The notes beneath the pieces were generated by a model. That model saw only the letters and a list, made by a program, of their open reading frames with translations. It was not told where the DNA came from and ran no database searches. A DNA stretch of 64,000 nucleotides from Liolophura sinensis (lineage: Eukaryota > Mollusca > Polyplacophora > Chitonida > Chitonidae): contig NC_088305.1 in NCBI RefSeq assembly GCF_032854445.1, positions 9,553,606 to 9,617,605 on the forward strand, in the 5' to 3' direction. Shown piece by piece: positions 35,767 through 48,150 of this stretch (positions within the stretch are counted from its first letter, which is position 1; every line of letters starts with the position of its first letter). Position numbers and translations under genes: made by a program.

Positions 35767-38700
35767 GTAAGCGGTTCAAACTCGTGAGTTGAACCTAGCA
35801 CGTGACTGTGTAAGTGGTCTACCTATGACCAGAAATCAAAGAGAAAAACACAAGCTCCACTGGGGTTCCCAATGTAGAATCTATAATAATGTCTAGCTTG
35901 GTACGTATAATCTAATCCGACTACCTCGCCACAATGCTGTAGCACTAAGGGGTGCCTGAACATTGTAAGAATATGTTATTGGATGGAAGTTTGGTAGTAG
36001 CTCTAAATCAGGAGGCTAAACTTTTCGTCTGCTTTAACCCATTAAGTCTTTATGTCGTCCATAGTTGTATCGTGTTGGGGACGGAATGAGCCTAATAGCT
36101 CAAAATACATGTATAAGGCCTAAAGTAGCCGATTTCAAGCTGTATAAAGCACGCCAATGACTGATGTTACGCTGCAGTTCGTGTGACTAACTCGTTTGAA
36201 CACATCTGTACAAGAACTGTAACATATTTCAGAAAAGAACAAAAAAGTGTACCACTGAAACAGGATTGTTTTACACCAACACTCGTCCCATTTGCTTGTT
36301 CCTCCGTTGCATCTTCTTTGTAAAACAACTCCTTGGAAACATTTTCTCGGCAATTATTAATTTTGTTTTACCTTCATGTTTAATGTCACATTCATGAATG
36401 TTTCACTTATACGAATGTGGTCTGGCGTATGAGAGGAATAAACCTAAGCGCTTGGAGACAACCAATAGACGAATTAAAGCTTACATCCTCATCGGTCAAG
36501 GGTCAATAGAGCCAACGCTGACCCGTCGTCTCTCTTCTGGTTAAGCATTGAGAGCTTCTGATGCCCAAGAATTCTTCGAAATAACTGTAGGTATTCTCCC
36601 TACGGGGGAAACAATGAGTGAAAATATGTCCCTGAATGATTTGCATACAAATCACTGTTGTCCACAGTGTCATGCGATACAGTTTGGGATGCGATTGAAT
36701 CCGCACAAGCGTATGATTGCTGAGTCCCGGCTGTCCGTGAATGATGAATGCACCATTGTGTGATTAATGCCTGGTGGTGTGAACAATGGCGGGTAATTTC
36801 ATCTCCGACGGTATCAGACAAATTACATTAATTGCAAATCCGATTTGTCATTACTCCATAAAACGCAAACGATATCGTGTTTCACAGCCTTAAAACCGAC
36901 ACTGATATTACGTTTCGCAACAGTCCTACGTTTTTTGCGAAGTTGTGTGTATGTTTCTAAAAAAAGTAGTACCCAAGTCTCTGCACTGCTATCTCTTAAG
37001 AACTGTGTTGTAGATCATCTACTGTATCAAAGCTTGAACTATATTTCATGCGCATGACTGCATGAGCAATCAATCTATTCCTTTCGCTTGTCACGTCATA
37101 TAGGCATGTCCTTGCTTCTCTGCCAACGCACTAATTGTGTTCGATGAGATGGATGGATTTCAGTTTACAGTTTTCAAACTGAACTGTGCTTATTTGTTAC
37201 GATGACCATAGCTGTTGAACATACACCATTTACATTGCTTTTCTTTAAGTGGTTATTCTGGTCATCTGCCTTACATACCATGTGAAGATGTTAAGGGATT
37301 AATGTCCACATTTAGCTACTTTTCCAAAGTAAAAAGATTATAGCCTGTTTAACTTTAAATCCACCAAAAGCAATAAATTTACTACCCTAGCCGATCTAAA
37401 GCCGGTCCCCCGGTAAAGCTCAGCGGGTGGCGTTATAGATTACCAACTCAAGTCTAGCTGGCCTATATAACCTGGGAATTCGTATCAAAACGATGCCATT
37501 TTTTGGAGATGGATTCTATCTACACAGATTTGAATCCATAATGTACGACGTTAAAATTCTGATTTATGACACCGACATCTTCGGCCAGACTTCAGATTCT
37601 GAGTTTTCAGACCTTGAATTTGATCTTTGTCCACGCATTCCCAACCGCGTTGGCAATACGAACTGGTAAGCAATAGCTTTATCCTGGGTTACACTGTAGG
37701 TCTATATTTCGCGTGTGTGTCAGATTTAATATTTACTATTCTTTCCCTCTGTCCGCTACACAATAAATATCATTCTATACCCCGAGTGGATTTACTCCAA
37801 AATGGGTTCGCGGGATTAAATTTCCGTGCATGTAATTAAGGCAATGCTGAAAATTTTTTTTTACAACTGTTTGATTTTCCTAGTTATATTACGGCCGGAA
37901 TTACTTAAGCACGTCAAACGTATTCTAAAGAGCGGCTTTAATCCTCCTTTGTTTTGTGCGGTCTCGCTAATCAATGTGTAAGATTGCTTTCACACCTACC
38001 ATGAGCAGTATATCAAAGAGATGTCCCTTGTTTTCTCACCTTTGATGGATAATTTTAATCAACAACCAGTATTTCAACCCCAGTCGTTATGTCTAGGTTA
38101 AATCAGTCAAGCAACATGGATAGATTTGGATTTTTTAGGTTTTAAACGTCCATTATAGCCGGTCAGCAACCGCTAGAATCGCCATACCTGTCAAACGGCC
38201 ATTGCCTTGTTGTTCGCAGTTCATAATTTGTTAGAAACCCACTTATTTGTCCACAAGAAAGACAGCCAATGGGATAGCGTGCGTCAGAGCGACATTCATT
38301 GGAACCCATCACGTGATGGCATCTCCTTTTCTTTCACTTGACCGGCATACAGAGATTGATCAAACTAAAGACGAATGAACTCCCTCATTATTTTACACTC
38401 ACCAAGTCCTATAACCAGTGTTTATATGCATATATTTAAAGCTATATTTCTCCTCCTTGCTGTTAAAATTTAGCTGCCCGCCAGAATATCTTATCCCAAC
38501 TCTTTCCAGCCCGGCAAAGATTTGGCTGTGTTTGGTGCGTGTAAAACCTTTCCGTCTTGCGACGTGAACCCATGCTTTCCTTACGGCCAAGTCGTCTGAA
38601 AACTTGAAAAAAAAATAACTCCAGGGTTTTTCCATGGCCTGTATTTCCACCCGGTTGCAGAATAGCAAGCCATTTCGTGGGGAAATTCGATACGCTTGTT

Positions 38701-40435
38701 GTCACTGGTGTGGCTCTTTAACACTGTACTAAATGGCGAAGCTAAAGGTTAGACTTGTATAACATCATTCGGGGGAGAGTACCGAGTGTTGGCGGAAAAT
38801 GCATAAACCCAGCCTCATTATCTGTTAATTTTAATGGAGAAGCTAATTATGAATAAATAACCAATATGGACACTAATCCTTCAACTGACTGTGTCTCATG
38901 ACCAAATTTTACCTGTTGCTTCTGGGAAGATGCCAAACTATACATATGGTGTTCTTCATTTAAGGAGAGACTTTTTCTGCCTTACTTTCTTTAACCACGA
39001 CGTGTGATTTATATGTTACGCATTGCCCCCAAGCGTAAACTAATCCCTTACTTCACGATATGACTTCAACGCCAAACTTTGAGTTGGGAATATTCTCCAC
39101 AAATTTCTCATCAACACGCGAGGCAGCGACAACTGTATTGTGAATCGGTGTCAATAGTGTTCCCCCTACACCCCTCGTCCTACCCAGAGCATTTGTTACG
39201 TGAATCAAAGTCTTCTACCCATATCTTCTTGAGGGAAGGAGTCAAGACAGGTCGCACAAGGACGCCCATAACAAGCAATCCCTCACTACTACCATAATAA
39301 TGGCACACCGTTATGAGGCAGTCACATGCTATGAAGAGCTCTCTAAAATTACATCCCTCCGTTAAATAACTGGGTATGCGAGGAGCGGCCGTCCGGGAAT
39401 GCTGAAATCCAATTTATCCTGACGTTACCCCAAACGGACTTAAAATGCATTTGCCCACTGACAATTACTAACTCTTTTTTTGCAATAGACTACTTTTTCG
39501 TGTGTCAAATGCGGCTTTTTACGATTCTCTGCTTAAGGTTAATAGCGATCAACAGGCTTCGTTAGGGATGGGAATCTATTTATAATGACGAGCGAGAGAA
39601 CTGATCGCTTAAATTACCGCCTTCAAGACCTAGGACACAAACAAGGGCAATGCAAATTGACATTTTCTTCTTTTGTCTTTTTTGCCAATTTTGAACGCCG
39701 ATAGTGTATGAGGTGTAGAATAAATACTTCGTCTCACAACCGACAAGCCCTTTTGGACATTCTCTTGGTATCTTTCTTCCATTCCAATAAATATCCATTG
39801 GCGTAAACGATCTCATTAAATCATCAGTATCAATTCCTACATAATGTCCTTAATAAAATTTCGCTTCAGTGCTCCAGGGATGTAATTGTAAAACAACTTG
39901 TATGTTACCAACCTATCTCTGGGAAGAGATGCATTATGTTTCTTATTCAAAAATCGAATCACACTAACGTGAGAAAATCAATTCTGTTAATTCAATTTGA
40001 GGGCATAAAAAGTTGGAAAAAAATGTTAATAGAAATGTTTGAGTCTTTGGCTCTCATACACACTCTAATATATTATGGCGGTTTTATTAATGTAATTAAA
40101 GTACTTAAATATTGAAATCTTTAAGACGAATTAAGTAGATGGAAAATACCAACATGATAATATCATTATTTATAGAGTCAAGTTTTTCAAAGACTGATGA
40201 CTTGTCAATCCCTGAAAAGATATCTCCTCTGCACAAAGACAAAACGGCTTTTAAATCAATGGCCAGAAGTGGCAAGAGTTTTGCAAAATCTAAGAATACT
40301 TGTTTCACAGTCTAAATGAAACCAATAAATTTCCTTTAATGGTTCACATAAAGTCATCCTCAAGATCATGGAGTTATGACTTATACATTCACCATGTATT
40401 TGCATTGTATTCGTCATAAGAACCGTAGAGCTTCG
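35767..40435 (+). other. Receptor intron 2, left part: nothing recognised
   Basis: About 4.7 kb without SINE tails, tandem repeats or coding similarity; open frames are short. The rest of the intron (40436-44217) holds SINE-B pieces, a (TA)n tract, a ~190-bp duplication and a Rep-X copy. Confidence 0.55.
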
Positions 40436-40713
40436 GCAGGGTTGGTCACACCTAAGACTCATTTGGCGTTCAGCATAAAGGGGATAGTGCAACGACTGGT
40501 TGACCCGTATCAGTATAATGGCTTCGGCGGGGCGGCTTACTTGCCTTCGGTAAGTCGTCTCAGTGAAGCAGCACTAAATAAAAGAGCGGTGGAAATCCGT
40601 CCTGCAACAAGGAGGCACTTTACACGTACATGCACCCTACTGATTCCTTCGTCGTCATATGACTGAAAAATTGTTGAGCACGACGTTAAACCCCAAGCAC
40701 TCACTCACTCACT
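40436..40713 (+). mobile_element. SINE-B copy with shortened head
   Basis: tggttgacccgtatcagtat, gtgcaacgactgg and gcgtcgtcatatgactgaaa-type tail sequence ending in (CACT)n match the copy at 55399-55749. Most of the tRNA-like head is gone. Confidence 0.85.
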
Positions 40714-40876
40714 CGGTAAGGCGTCTCAGTGAATCAGCAATAGAAAAAAAGAGCGGTGGAAATCCGTTCTGTAACAAGGAGGCACATTGCATGCATTCTA
40801 AGATTCCTTCGTCGTCATATGAAAAATTGTTAAGTCTGACGTTAAACTCCAAGCACTGGCCCACTCATAAGAACTG
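40714..40876 (+). mobile_element. SINE-B 3' fragment in tandem
   Basis: ggtaaggcgtctcagtgaat, ggtggaaatccgttctgtaa and tctgacgttaaactccaagc repeat the 3' half of the preceding copy directly after its (CACT)n end. Confidence 0.8.
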
Positions 40877-41715
40877 GTAACCGTGTATATGTCATGTAAT
40901 TGGCAAACTGTTTACCACATTGGTGTGGTTCCTTTTTCTCTGATATGGAATCTATATACACCATTCCGAAATTTGACCCCCAAAAATCGTTTTCAGTAGG
41001 CAAATTATATCTTCTCACTTCAGAAATAATAATAAATTGCAATACTTTTCAGAAAATATCCAGAATTGTACTTGTACTATTCACAGTATTAAAATGATAA
41101 AAAAACAACATTTAAAAAAATTTAAAAACGACCGCCTCTGTAACTTTTATAATCTCTGAATTCTGAATTAAAATCACCGATTTTAAACGGTACCAGGTTG
41201 ATATTTTGTGAAAAGTAATTATCCGGGCTACATTAAAACAATAGCAAAAATTCGATCAGATGAACCCGATCGATGTTTTGCCAAAAAAAAGTACAGGTGC
41301 TATAAAGCACTCATCTCCCTACATTTTTCTGTCTGTGTACATCACAGCCTGCACCGTAATTCAGTCGAGCGTTCTTGAGGCTTCAAGAATTTTCTTTTAC
41401 ATTAGTCTATGAATATGAGCGGCGGAGTTGTGAAGCTTGCAGTTATTCATTCAAGTCCATTTGTGAGCAGTCATTCATTCAAGTCCATTTGAGAGCAGTT
41501 ACCTTTAGTGTCATTCACTGCGAACGATTTTACTAGGTTTGGAGATATCCCCCCCGCCCTTCATTCGACATTCGCCATTTGTACTCATTTTCTCTACAGA
41601 GTACTTTGTGAGCTTCTGTTTCATCACTTGATATTTTATTGGAGACGTTATTTTGGAGCTTGTATCGGTCATTGTCTGTTTGTGTCATTGTTTGTGTCAT
41701 TGGACGCTGTAAGAT

Positions 41716-41836
<121 letters not shown>

Positions 41837-41862
41837 GGTCTTCATCTTTACTTTACTTCCAA

Positions 41863-41992
41863 GCGTCCGGAAATCCGTCCTGCAACAAGGAGGCACATTA
41901 CACGTACATGCACCCTAATGATTCCTTTGTCGTCATATGACTGAAAAATTGATGAGTACGACGTTAAACACCAAGCACTCACTCACTCACTC
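41863..41992 (+). mobile_element. SINE-B 3' fragment beside a (TA)n tract
   Basis: ggaaatccgtcctgcaacaa and gagtacgacgttaaacacca with (CACT)n identify the tail. The (TA)n microsatellite ends about 30 bp upstream. Confidence 0.82.
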
Positions 41993-42469
41993 TTTACTTC
42001 CAATAGTGGTAACCCTTTTAACACCAATCACCTAAATTAAAAAGGTCCATATTTGTTTTGCACACACGAATCACATCTGTACCATAAACAATATGATACT
42101 GCAGGAAGGGTTTGACAAGATCATACACAGTGTCTCAATATCTTCCCGGTAAACGCATGAGTAAACATGTAAGCCAACATAAATAATAACAGCCGCATAT
42201 TAACGCTTTTAGTATCTGATACTCTCTGTTTTTCAATTACTTTTTGCGTAACGTCAGGTCAGGTGAAACAAAATTTGCGTTTATGTTGTTGCCAAACAAC
42301 CTACTGCTGTTTGGTGTCATGTATGGAAACGTAACAGTTTACTCCATTCGATTGTCACATGGAAGAGTGCTAATCAACAAATATATGCAACATTCTAGGA
42401 ATCAAAGTGTCCAGCGCGACAGTCTCGAACCTGTCGAAGGGGCATTCCAAGGCTATGTGCCTATCACAC

Positions 42470-42850
42470 ACTTCTAAAACAACCCAAAATATTAGTTTCG
42501 GTAGGAATGTGTAAGAAATAGTATATAGTAAATAGTAATAAATAAAGCTGGTAACATGTAAGAGAAACGCAGCTAACAAGTTTGATTAACATTGAAAAGT
42601 CAGTCGATATTCCAGGCAGGACATCCAGTTCAGTTTTCAAGCTCGTAGTGCGCGAATAATTTCTATTGCTAAAACAACACAGAATATTTAAGAAATAATA
42701 TTTATATAAATAGTAAACAAGGCTGGTAAAATATAAGAGAGAATCAGTCAACGTGTTTCGGTGATGCATGGAAAGCGGCTGATGTTCTGGCGTGACCTCT
42801 AATTCAATATTCCAGTAAATCAAAGGTATCTCAAGTTCTGTTTGACTGAA
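42470..42850. repeat. Two adjacent copies of a ~190-bp unit
   Basis: ctaaaacaacccaaaatatt…ggtaacatgtaagaga (from 42475) is repeated as ctaaaacaacacagaatatt…ggtaaaatataagaga (from 42671), each with a further shared stretch ending in atattccag. It lies in receptor intron 2. Confidence 0.65.
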
Positions 42851-43194
42851 ACTGTTCATAAGACCATTATGTAGATGTAATAGACGTGAATGCTGATGAA
42901 ATCTCTTTTAATATACTTGCTATCTGTTGCTTTTAAAGTTTTTCAACAAATAAAAAACAGAAAAATTGTGGAATTACTGGAAGGCTATTCATCCGAAAGA
43001 GACGCAGCATATGAGGCCAGTTTGAATTTAAGAACGATTGGGTTACTAATTTGTTCACTTGTTGAAATCAAGCTTACAACTCTGCCTATGCATTACCAGC
43101 AATAATAGAATAGTATTTTACAGAAACGCGTAAATCTTGAGTTTGTAGTTTAAATGGGTTTGTGGACTTTAATGGCATAACTCGACAACCACAT

Positions 43195-43325
43195 GGGATG
43201 GATATAGGCCATGGTGCTAAGGGATGTAATTTTGTACTGTTTTGTACTGTTGACTTACACGAACAGTTAAAATAAAACCCTAAGGTCAGTTGACAAATAG
43301 CCGTATTTTACCGGTTAAGTGTTAC
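43195..43325 (+). repeat. Rep-X copy, short
   Basis: ccatggtgctaagggatgta, gaacagttaaaataaaaccc and ccgtattttaccggtta match the longer Rep-X copies. It lies in receptor intron 2. Confidence 0.5.
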
Positions 43326-44217
43326 AATTTGATAGCTATCAAAGTAGTCGTTGCTTTGCCTTTTCTCTCTATGCTGTACGTCTTAATTATATTTTGTTGA
43401 TACTGAACGCAGCACTGAAGAATTTCAAACCTCCAGCCTCTATTTGGTACCTAGCCAACCTTGAGATAAAGAAAACAAACCATATGACTTTGGTTATTTC
43501 TCAGAGTGGTCAAAATAAACCTAAACGACCACAGACATTATTTTTCGGTCGTACTGGGTATATGTAACTCACCTTTTGTTTTAATATTCGGAAGGGTCCA
43601 TGGGATGTGCCATTTTAGGGAAACCGGAAGCATACTGTTGCGCAATTCGTACCCCACGCACCCCCATGTGGCTAAAAGACAATACAGGGTTAGGGTGAAG
43701 TCCACGGAAACAGCTCCATTCTCTTGTTAAAAATGGTCTTCTCTCTCTAGGAAATTGTTAAGGCATTCCGGTTTCCTTCGTCATCCATAAACTCGACAGC
43801 CTTTGTATGAATGAAAAATCATTGAATATATTGTCATAAGATAATAAATGATAAATAAATAAGGACATCTAAAATGTTTAAAATGATCCACTCATGTCCT
43901 TACAAACAACTCTAAAAAACTGTTGTCAAAACCGTTTTTTTTTTTCAAGTAGAACGAATGTTTCCGGTCTCCAGGGTACTGAATTATATAGTCTAAAATT
44001 CCTCCAGTATGCGTAAAATAATGTATATTGAAATGATTGTGTCTCAGAAGACTAACTCTCTCATATTGATGATCCAAATCTTACACTTAAATCCATTTTC
44101 TCAAAATTTCTCAAAAAGTCAGAAACTTATCCTGGTTCTAAACAGTTCTGGACAGGATATGCCTAATACGTTGTCAGTGTGTCTTTAAGTCCTTATCATT
44201 CATTCATTCTTCTTCAG

Positions 44218-44360
44218 AATTCGCCACCCGGGAATGCCTTGCAGACGGGACGTGGTACGTCCACCCAGAACACAATGGTAGCTGGACAAACTATTCCGCC
44301 TGTAAAAAGGAGACCTATCTGCAATCAGTGCCTAGGGGAACTGTGCCTCCACTAGTGGCA
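44218..44360 (+). CDS. Receptor exon 3: hormone-receptor domain, second half and linker to TM1
   Basis: The acceptor is cattcattcttcttcag and the preferred donor is GTGCGT at 44361. The exon enters in phase 1 (split codon Glu) and leaves in phase 0, which is the phase required by the next exon. It encodes FATRECLADGTWYVHPEHNG, then SWTNYSACKKETYLQSVPRG and a short linker. The R-x-C, G-x-W and N-x-S-W-x-N-Y-x-x-C signature supplies cysteines 5 and 6 and two potential N-glycosylation sites (NGS, NYS). A stronger-looking GTACGT donor four bases downstream would leave phase 1 and break the frame into TM1, so it is not used in this model. Flanking introns are 8451 and 1414 bp. Confidence 0.9.
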
Positions 44361-44609
44361 GTGCGTACGTTATTCATACTTACATGTAGTTTGGGCGGCA
44401 AATCGAAAATAAATCTGGCACCGAGGTACACCTTAATGAGACAATGCTATATTTGCCGGTGCTTCATTAACCGGTGATTAACAAAAGTGGAGCGTGCCAA
44501 TGGATAGTGAGTTCATCATTCATACTTAGTTTGGGCGGGAAATGGAAAACAAATCTCGCCACGATCTTGCAATTCACATCACTTCTAATTCTGCTTAAGT
44601 CATGATGCA

Positions 44610-44760
44610 AGTAAATTGATACTATTTATGCAGTTACATGAACAGATAGTACAAAACTCTAACTGAGATATATTGCCATGGAATGTATTTCACCGTTTAC
44701 GAGTGACGATTTGTCACCCATAGCTCTCTCGTCGCTGCTCTGAGTTTACTCTCTGTGCTT
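44610..44760 (+). repeat. Rep-X copy, degenerate
   Basis: gatactatttatgcagttac, atgaacagatagtacaaaac and cgtcgctgctctgagttt follow the Rep-X order about 250 bp after receptor exon 3. Confidence 0.5.
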
Positions 44761-45774
44761 ACGTATTTATTTATATTAATATCCATTGAGACAATGCTAG
44801 ATTTGGTCTTTAGCGCGGGTCTCCTCTGAACGGATCTAGGTGATAATAAACAGTACACAGCGCTCGTGTTTAACTTTGACTGGTCGTAAATGAAGGCCGT
44901 TGTAAAAGTTTTGAATATAACCTACACATTCAACCCGCTCTGCCTTCTTGTCTTCTTACACATTGTCAGTTAATCACCAACGCAAGTGGTTTACTCTGCG
45001 CTCTCCGCTTCCCCTCTGCCATAAAATGACCTGCTGAATCAACTCAATTCTAATCACATATATGGATGTAAATACTATCACCTTAACAATACGGCTTGTG
45101 ATATGCTTAGCTGTACGGAGTATCTTTGTTCTTCTGTTCTTCCTGACAGAGTATGCCGTAGTCCATCAAAGATAGACGTTGTCTTATGTAGACTATCTAT
45201 TAATATTTATCCATGTCCGGAGGGCGACATTCCTGTCTGCGCAAGAATTCATAAAAACACAAAATAGCCTCACAAATGCCGTCCTGCTATTATTCTTAAT
45301 ACTACCCAGTGGCGTCGAATGTTCACCATCCTCAACCCTGACGAAAACAGGGCTCCCACCTTCTAGCGCTGTCGAGAAAACTACGTTAACGAATACTTAC
45401 ACAGAGAAACCACACGCAAAGGTCACCTCATGGATACATTAAAGATTCTTTATGAAAGCCATTAATAACATAACGCCATAAGAAATGAAAGATTTATGAT
45501 ACTTTTGAAGCTCATAAAACTCTGACGACTTGCCCAAACAAGTGTCATTAATAGTGTCCAATTTCTGAAATGGATAACAGATTGCGCATAAAAAAATGAA
45601 ATTTATTACGATTATGCTGTGGAACAGGTTCCTGTTGAACACAGCTGTTGTAAGAGTTTTGACAGTAATTTCAGCGTTGATGTGACCGTTATAGTTTATA
45701 CACGTGCTGACAGACCCACGTCTTTCTGTGGGAATATCGGGAAGAACATATTGACTTCTATTATCTCTTTTCAG

Positions 45775-45869
45775 CACCATTTGCCTTACATCCGGCTGCT
45801 GTCCAACGTGGGTTACGGGGTGTCGCTGGGGGCTCTGATCCTGGCCGTTATTATCATGCTTCTCTGTCG
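45775..45869 (+). CDS. Receptor exon 4: TM1
   Basis: The acceptor is gacttctattatctcttttcag and the donor GTAGGT at 45870. The exon is 95 nt, phase 0 in and phase 2 out. It encodes HHLPYIRLLSNVGYGVSLGA followed by LILAVIIMLLCR. The N-V-G-Y-x-V-S-L segment matches the class B TM1 pattern (vertebrate PTH receptors have x-V-G-Y-S-[VI]-S). The hydrophobic run ILAVIIMLLC fits the membrane span. Reading past the donor gives an immediate TAG, consistent with a true exon end. The 175-codon open frame on the opposite strand here is only a shadow. Confidence 0.9.
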
Positions 45870-46035
45870 GTAGGTCGATCTTTCCCTCTTTCTCGACCCC
45901 CTCACCCCGTCCTCCCCCTCTCTCTCTCTTTCCAAGATTGCAACTGAAGACATGAAATTCCACCAATTTATTCTACATACACAGATAGCTGCCTTGTATT
46001 TAATATACACCACAACTGTAGATATATACAAGGGC

Positions 46036-46297
46036 TTTGGTGGCCGAGGTGGTTAGCGTGTCAGCGCAGAAGAATGGCCTAGGAGCATGTTACCTATGTA
46101 GTCTTTGTGAGCTCAAATCTAGCTCATGTCTCTTTCCTCTCTGGTTGTACGTGGGAAGCGAAGGTCGGCCAGCAAGCTGCAAGATGTTCGTGGGTTTTCC
46201 GGGATATGGCCCGGCTCTTCCCACCATATTGCTGACAGCCGTCGCATTAGCGAAATATTCTTGAGTACCGCATGAAACATTAATCAAATAAATAAAT
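46036..46297 (+). mobile_element. SINE-A copy, full length, diverged
   Basis: It runs from ctttggtggccgaggtggtt through gagctcaaatctagctcatg to gagtaccgcatgaaacatta in receptor intron 4. A second, shorter copy follows about 40 bp later. Confidence 0.78.
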
Positions 46298-46337
46298 ACA
46301 GGCATATATGTACAATTCAACTTATAAATAACCCGCG

Positions 46338-46456
46338 GAGGGGTTGTCTTCTCTCAGGCTCTCTGCCCGGTTTCCTTCCACCATAATGCTGTCCTCCGTT
46401 GTATAAGTCAGTTATGCTTGAGCGTAAAACGTTAACCAGGATAAAGAAATAAATAA
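46338..46456 (+). mobile_element. SINE-A tail fragment
   Basis: gctctctgcccggtttcctt and ccataatgctgtcctccgtt with an A-rich end identify the 3' half of the element, in tandem with the preceding copy. Confidence 0.7.
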
Positions 46457-46921
46457 AAAAGTCACAAAATTGTGAAATTTTAGCTGTAAATGTAGAGTCT
46501 TTTTTTCAAAATGTAAATATCTTTTGTATTTACGGTGTCGTCTTTGGTGTCTTGTGTGGCTAAAAATTAGGTTGGCATTAAAACTCATCGTGGTACGACT
46601 GGTACACCGTTAAAGGTCGCGACAAACGCCAAGTAAAAGAAAGCTGTGTTCAGTAACTGTCGTTTTCAATACACAGAGACACAGTGGACGCAGAACTAGA
46701 CACTTTATTCCTGCCATTTTGACTCCAAATGTAATACTATATTACTGAGACTGGTAACTCTCTAATTAAACTGGGTAAACCAGAACATTAGTTTCTAAAC
46801 TTCCTGGGTATACCAACTGAGCAATACAACAGCCGTGGGTGCAAACTTTAAACCCACAGCAATACAGTTTTAGCTGACTGTATGCTTGCTACTATATAAC
46901 ATTACTCTAAATATAGCCTTT

Positions 46922-47158
46922 CTTTATTTATTTATTTGATTGGTGTTTTACGCCGTACTCAACAATATTTCACTTATACGCCGGCGGCTAGCATTGCGGT
47001 GGGAGGAAACCGGGCAGAACCCGAGGGAAACCCACCTTCCCACGTTACTGCCGGGGAGGAAGCCAGCATGAGCTGGACTTACAGCGACCGCATTGGTTAG
47101 AGACTTCTGGGTCATTACGCTGCGCTAGCGCGCTAATCGACTGAGCCCCGGAAGCCAA
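46922..47158 (-). mobile_element. SINE-A copy, nearly full length
   Basis: The reversed element runs from tttatttatttgattggtgt to gcgctaatcgactgagcccc. Flanking agccttt at 46915-46921 and 47165-47171 gives a short target duplication. It lies in intron 4. Confidence 0.85.
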
Positions 47159-47629
47159 TAAAACAGCCTTTAAAATTGAAATATATACGAATCTAAGGTT
47201 TACTTAAGACATGTTCACATCAATCTGCTTTGATGTCAAATTACGCTGTTACCGGCAGTAGACTGCCACTTAATGTCCATGAAGCCCAAATTAGAATTCA
47301 CCTTTAAATTCATTTATTTCTAATTTCAAAAGTGCATAAAATGTGAGTGAAAGTGCTCGTAGGTATTGTTTTCTACTATATATCTGATTAAGCTTACTTT
47401 AATTCTCTGCTGTCCTTAAAATTTAATCAAGCTGAAATAACTACTCTGTGAACACGTCTGTGTAATAACGTGGTACACAACAACAGGTGGATGTGCATTG
47501 TGCAACCTTATTGTGTACCATTTGTGTAAACTATATAGTTTTCTGAGTATGATGACGTAATAAGGAAACCTAGCAGAGCAGTACATCGTGCAACGCTTGA
47601 CCTTTTCATATTATCTTTTAATATTTTAG

Positions 47630-47798
47630 ACGTTTACGTAGTAAGAGCAATGTTCTCCACGTAAACTTGTTCCTGGCGTTTATACTGCGTGCGGGAACGT
47701 GCCTTCTGAGGGAGACGCTCTTGGTACAGGGACTCGCCTTGCCCGGAGATTTTCAGAGGCTGGACAACGGGGAACTTAAATTCATAGAGGAGGGCACT
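47630..47798 (+). CDS. Receptor exon 5: ICL1, TM2 and start of extracellular loop 1
   Basis: The acceptor is tatcttttaatattttag and the donor GTAAGT at 47799. The exon is 169 nt, phase 2 in (split codon Arg) and phase 0 out. It encodes RLRSKSNVLHVNLFLAFILR, then AGTCLLRETLLVQGLALPGD and a loop ending in GELKFIEEGT. R-x-L-x-x-x-x-N-x-x-H-x-[NH]-L-F-x-[AS]-F-x-L-R-A is the class B ICL1/TM2 signature and contains the polar-network His and the conserved TM2 Arg. The loop 1 segment is of the length seen in PTH receptors, longer than in most secretin-family members. Intron 4 upstream carries two SINEs; a third SINE begins 43 bp after the donor. Confidence 0.92.
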
Positions 47799-47840
47799 GT
47801 AAGTATAACCACTAGTGAAAAAAAATCCATCCTTACTGAC

Positions 47841-48150
47841 CGCTTTGGCTGCCCTAATTGTAAGGGCGCCTGCCTTGAAGTTCCGGGATCAAACCCGGGT
47901 CGGGTCATACCAAAGATTTTAAAAATGACAGCTGCTGCTACCTCATTTGGCCCTCAGCGTTGAGAGGTTGTGTGTCATTGTATATTATGTGACTGGGTCG
48001 GGTGTCATGTCAGTGGGACAGCACTTTGACGGCATGAACTCGCGCTGCTATAAGAAGACACAGGATACGTACACACACCTAATGAGTCCTCGCATCACAT
48101 GACTGAAAAAATTGTTAAGTACGACGTTAAACCCGGAGCATTCATTAATA
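47841..48150 (+). mobile_element. SINE-C copy, full length
   Basis: The head ctttggctgccctaattgta, box B ccgggatcaaacccgggtc, middle gactgggtcgggtgtcatgt and tail gtacgacgttaaacccggag are present, starting 43 bp after the donor of receptor exon 5. The tRNA-like head is not a real tRNA gene. Confidence 0.85.

Noticed and set aside
44365-44370. GTACGT as the donor of receptor exon 3
   Set aside because: It matches consensus better than GTGCGT at 44361 but leaves phase 1, while the next exon must be entered in phase 0 to give TM1.
45179-45442. 87-codon + strand frame in intron 3
   Set aside because: Its hydrophobic middle and Ser/Thr-rich end look protein-like, but no family was recognised and no splice sites link it to the receptor. 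It may be a transposon remnant.
45439-45966. 175-codon open frame on the minus strand
   Set aside because: It is antisense to receptor exon 4 (TM1) and its flanks, has a low-complexity Arg/Gly/Glu stretch and no known domain. It is a shadow of the real exon and a CT-rich tract.
47841-47920. Possible tRNA gene (box A/B-like motifs; also at 10240, 34700-34790, 55690-55749 and 56190)
   Set aside because: Each is the 5' head of a SINE with a shared tail. The acceptor-stem pairing of a true tRNA is not evident.
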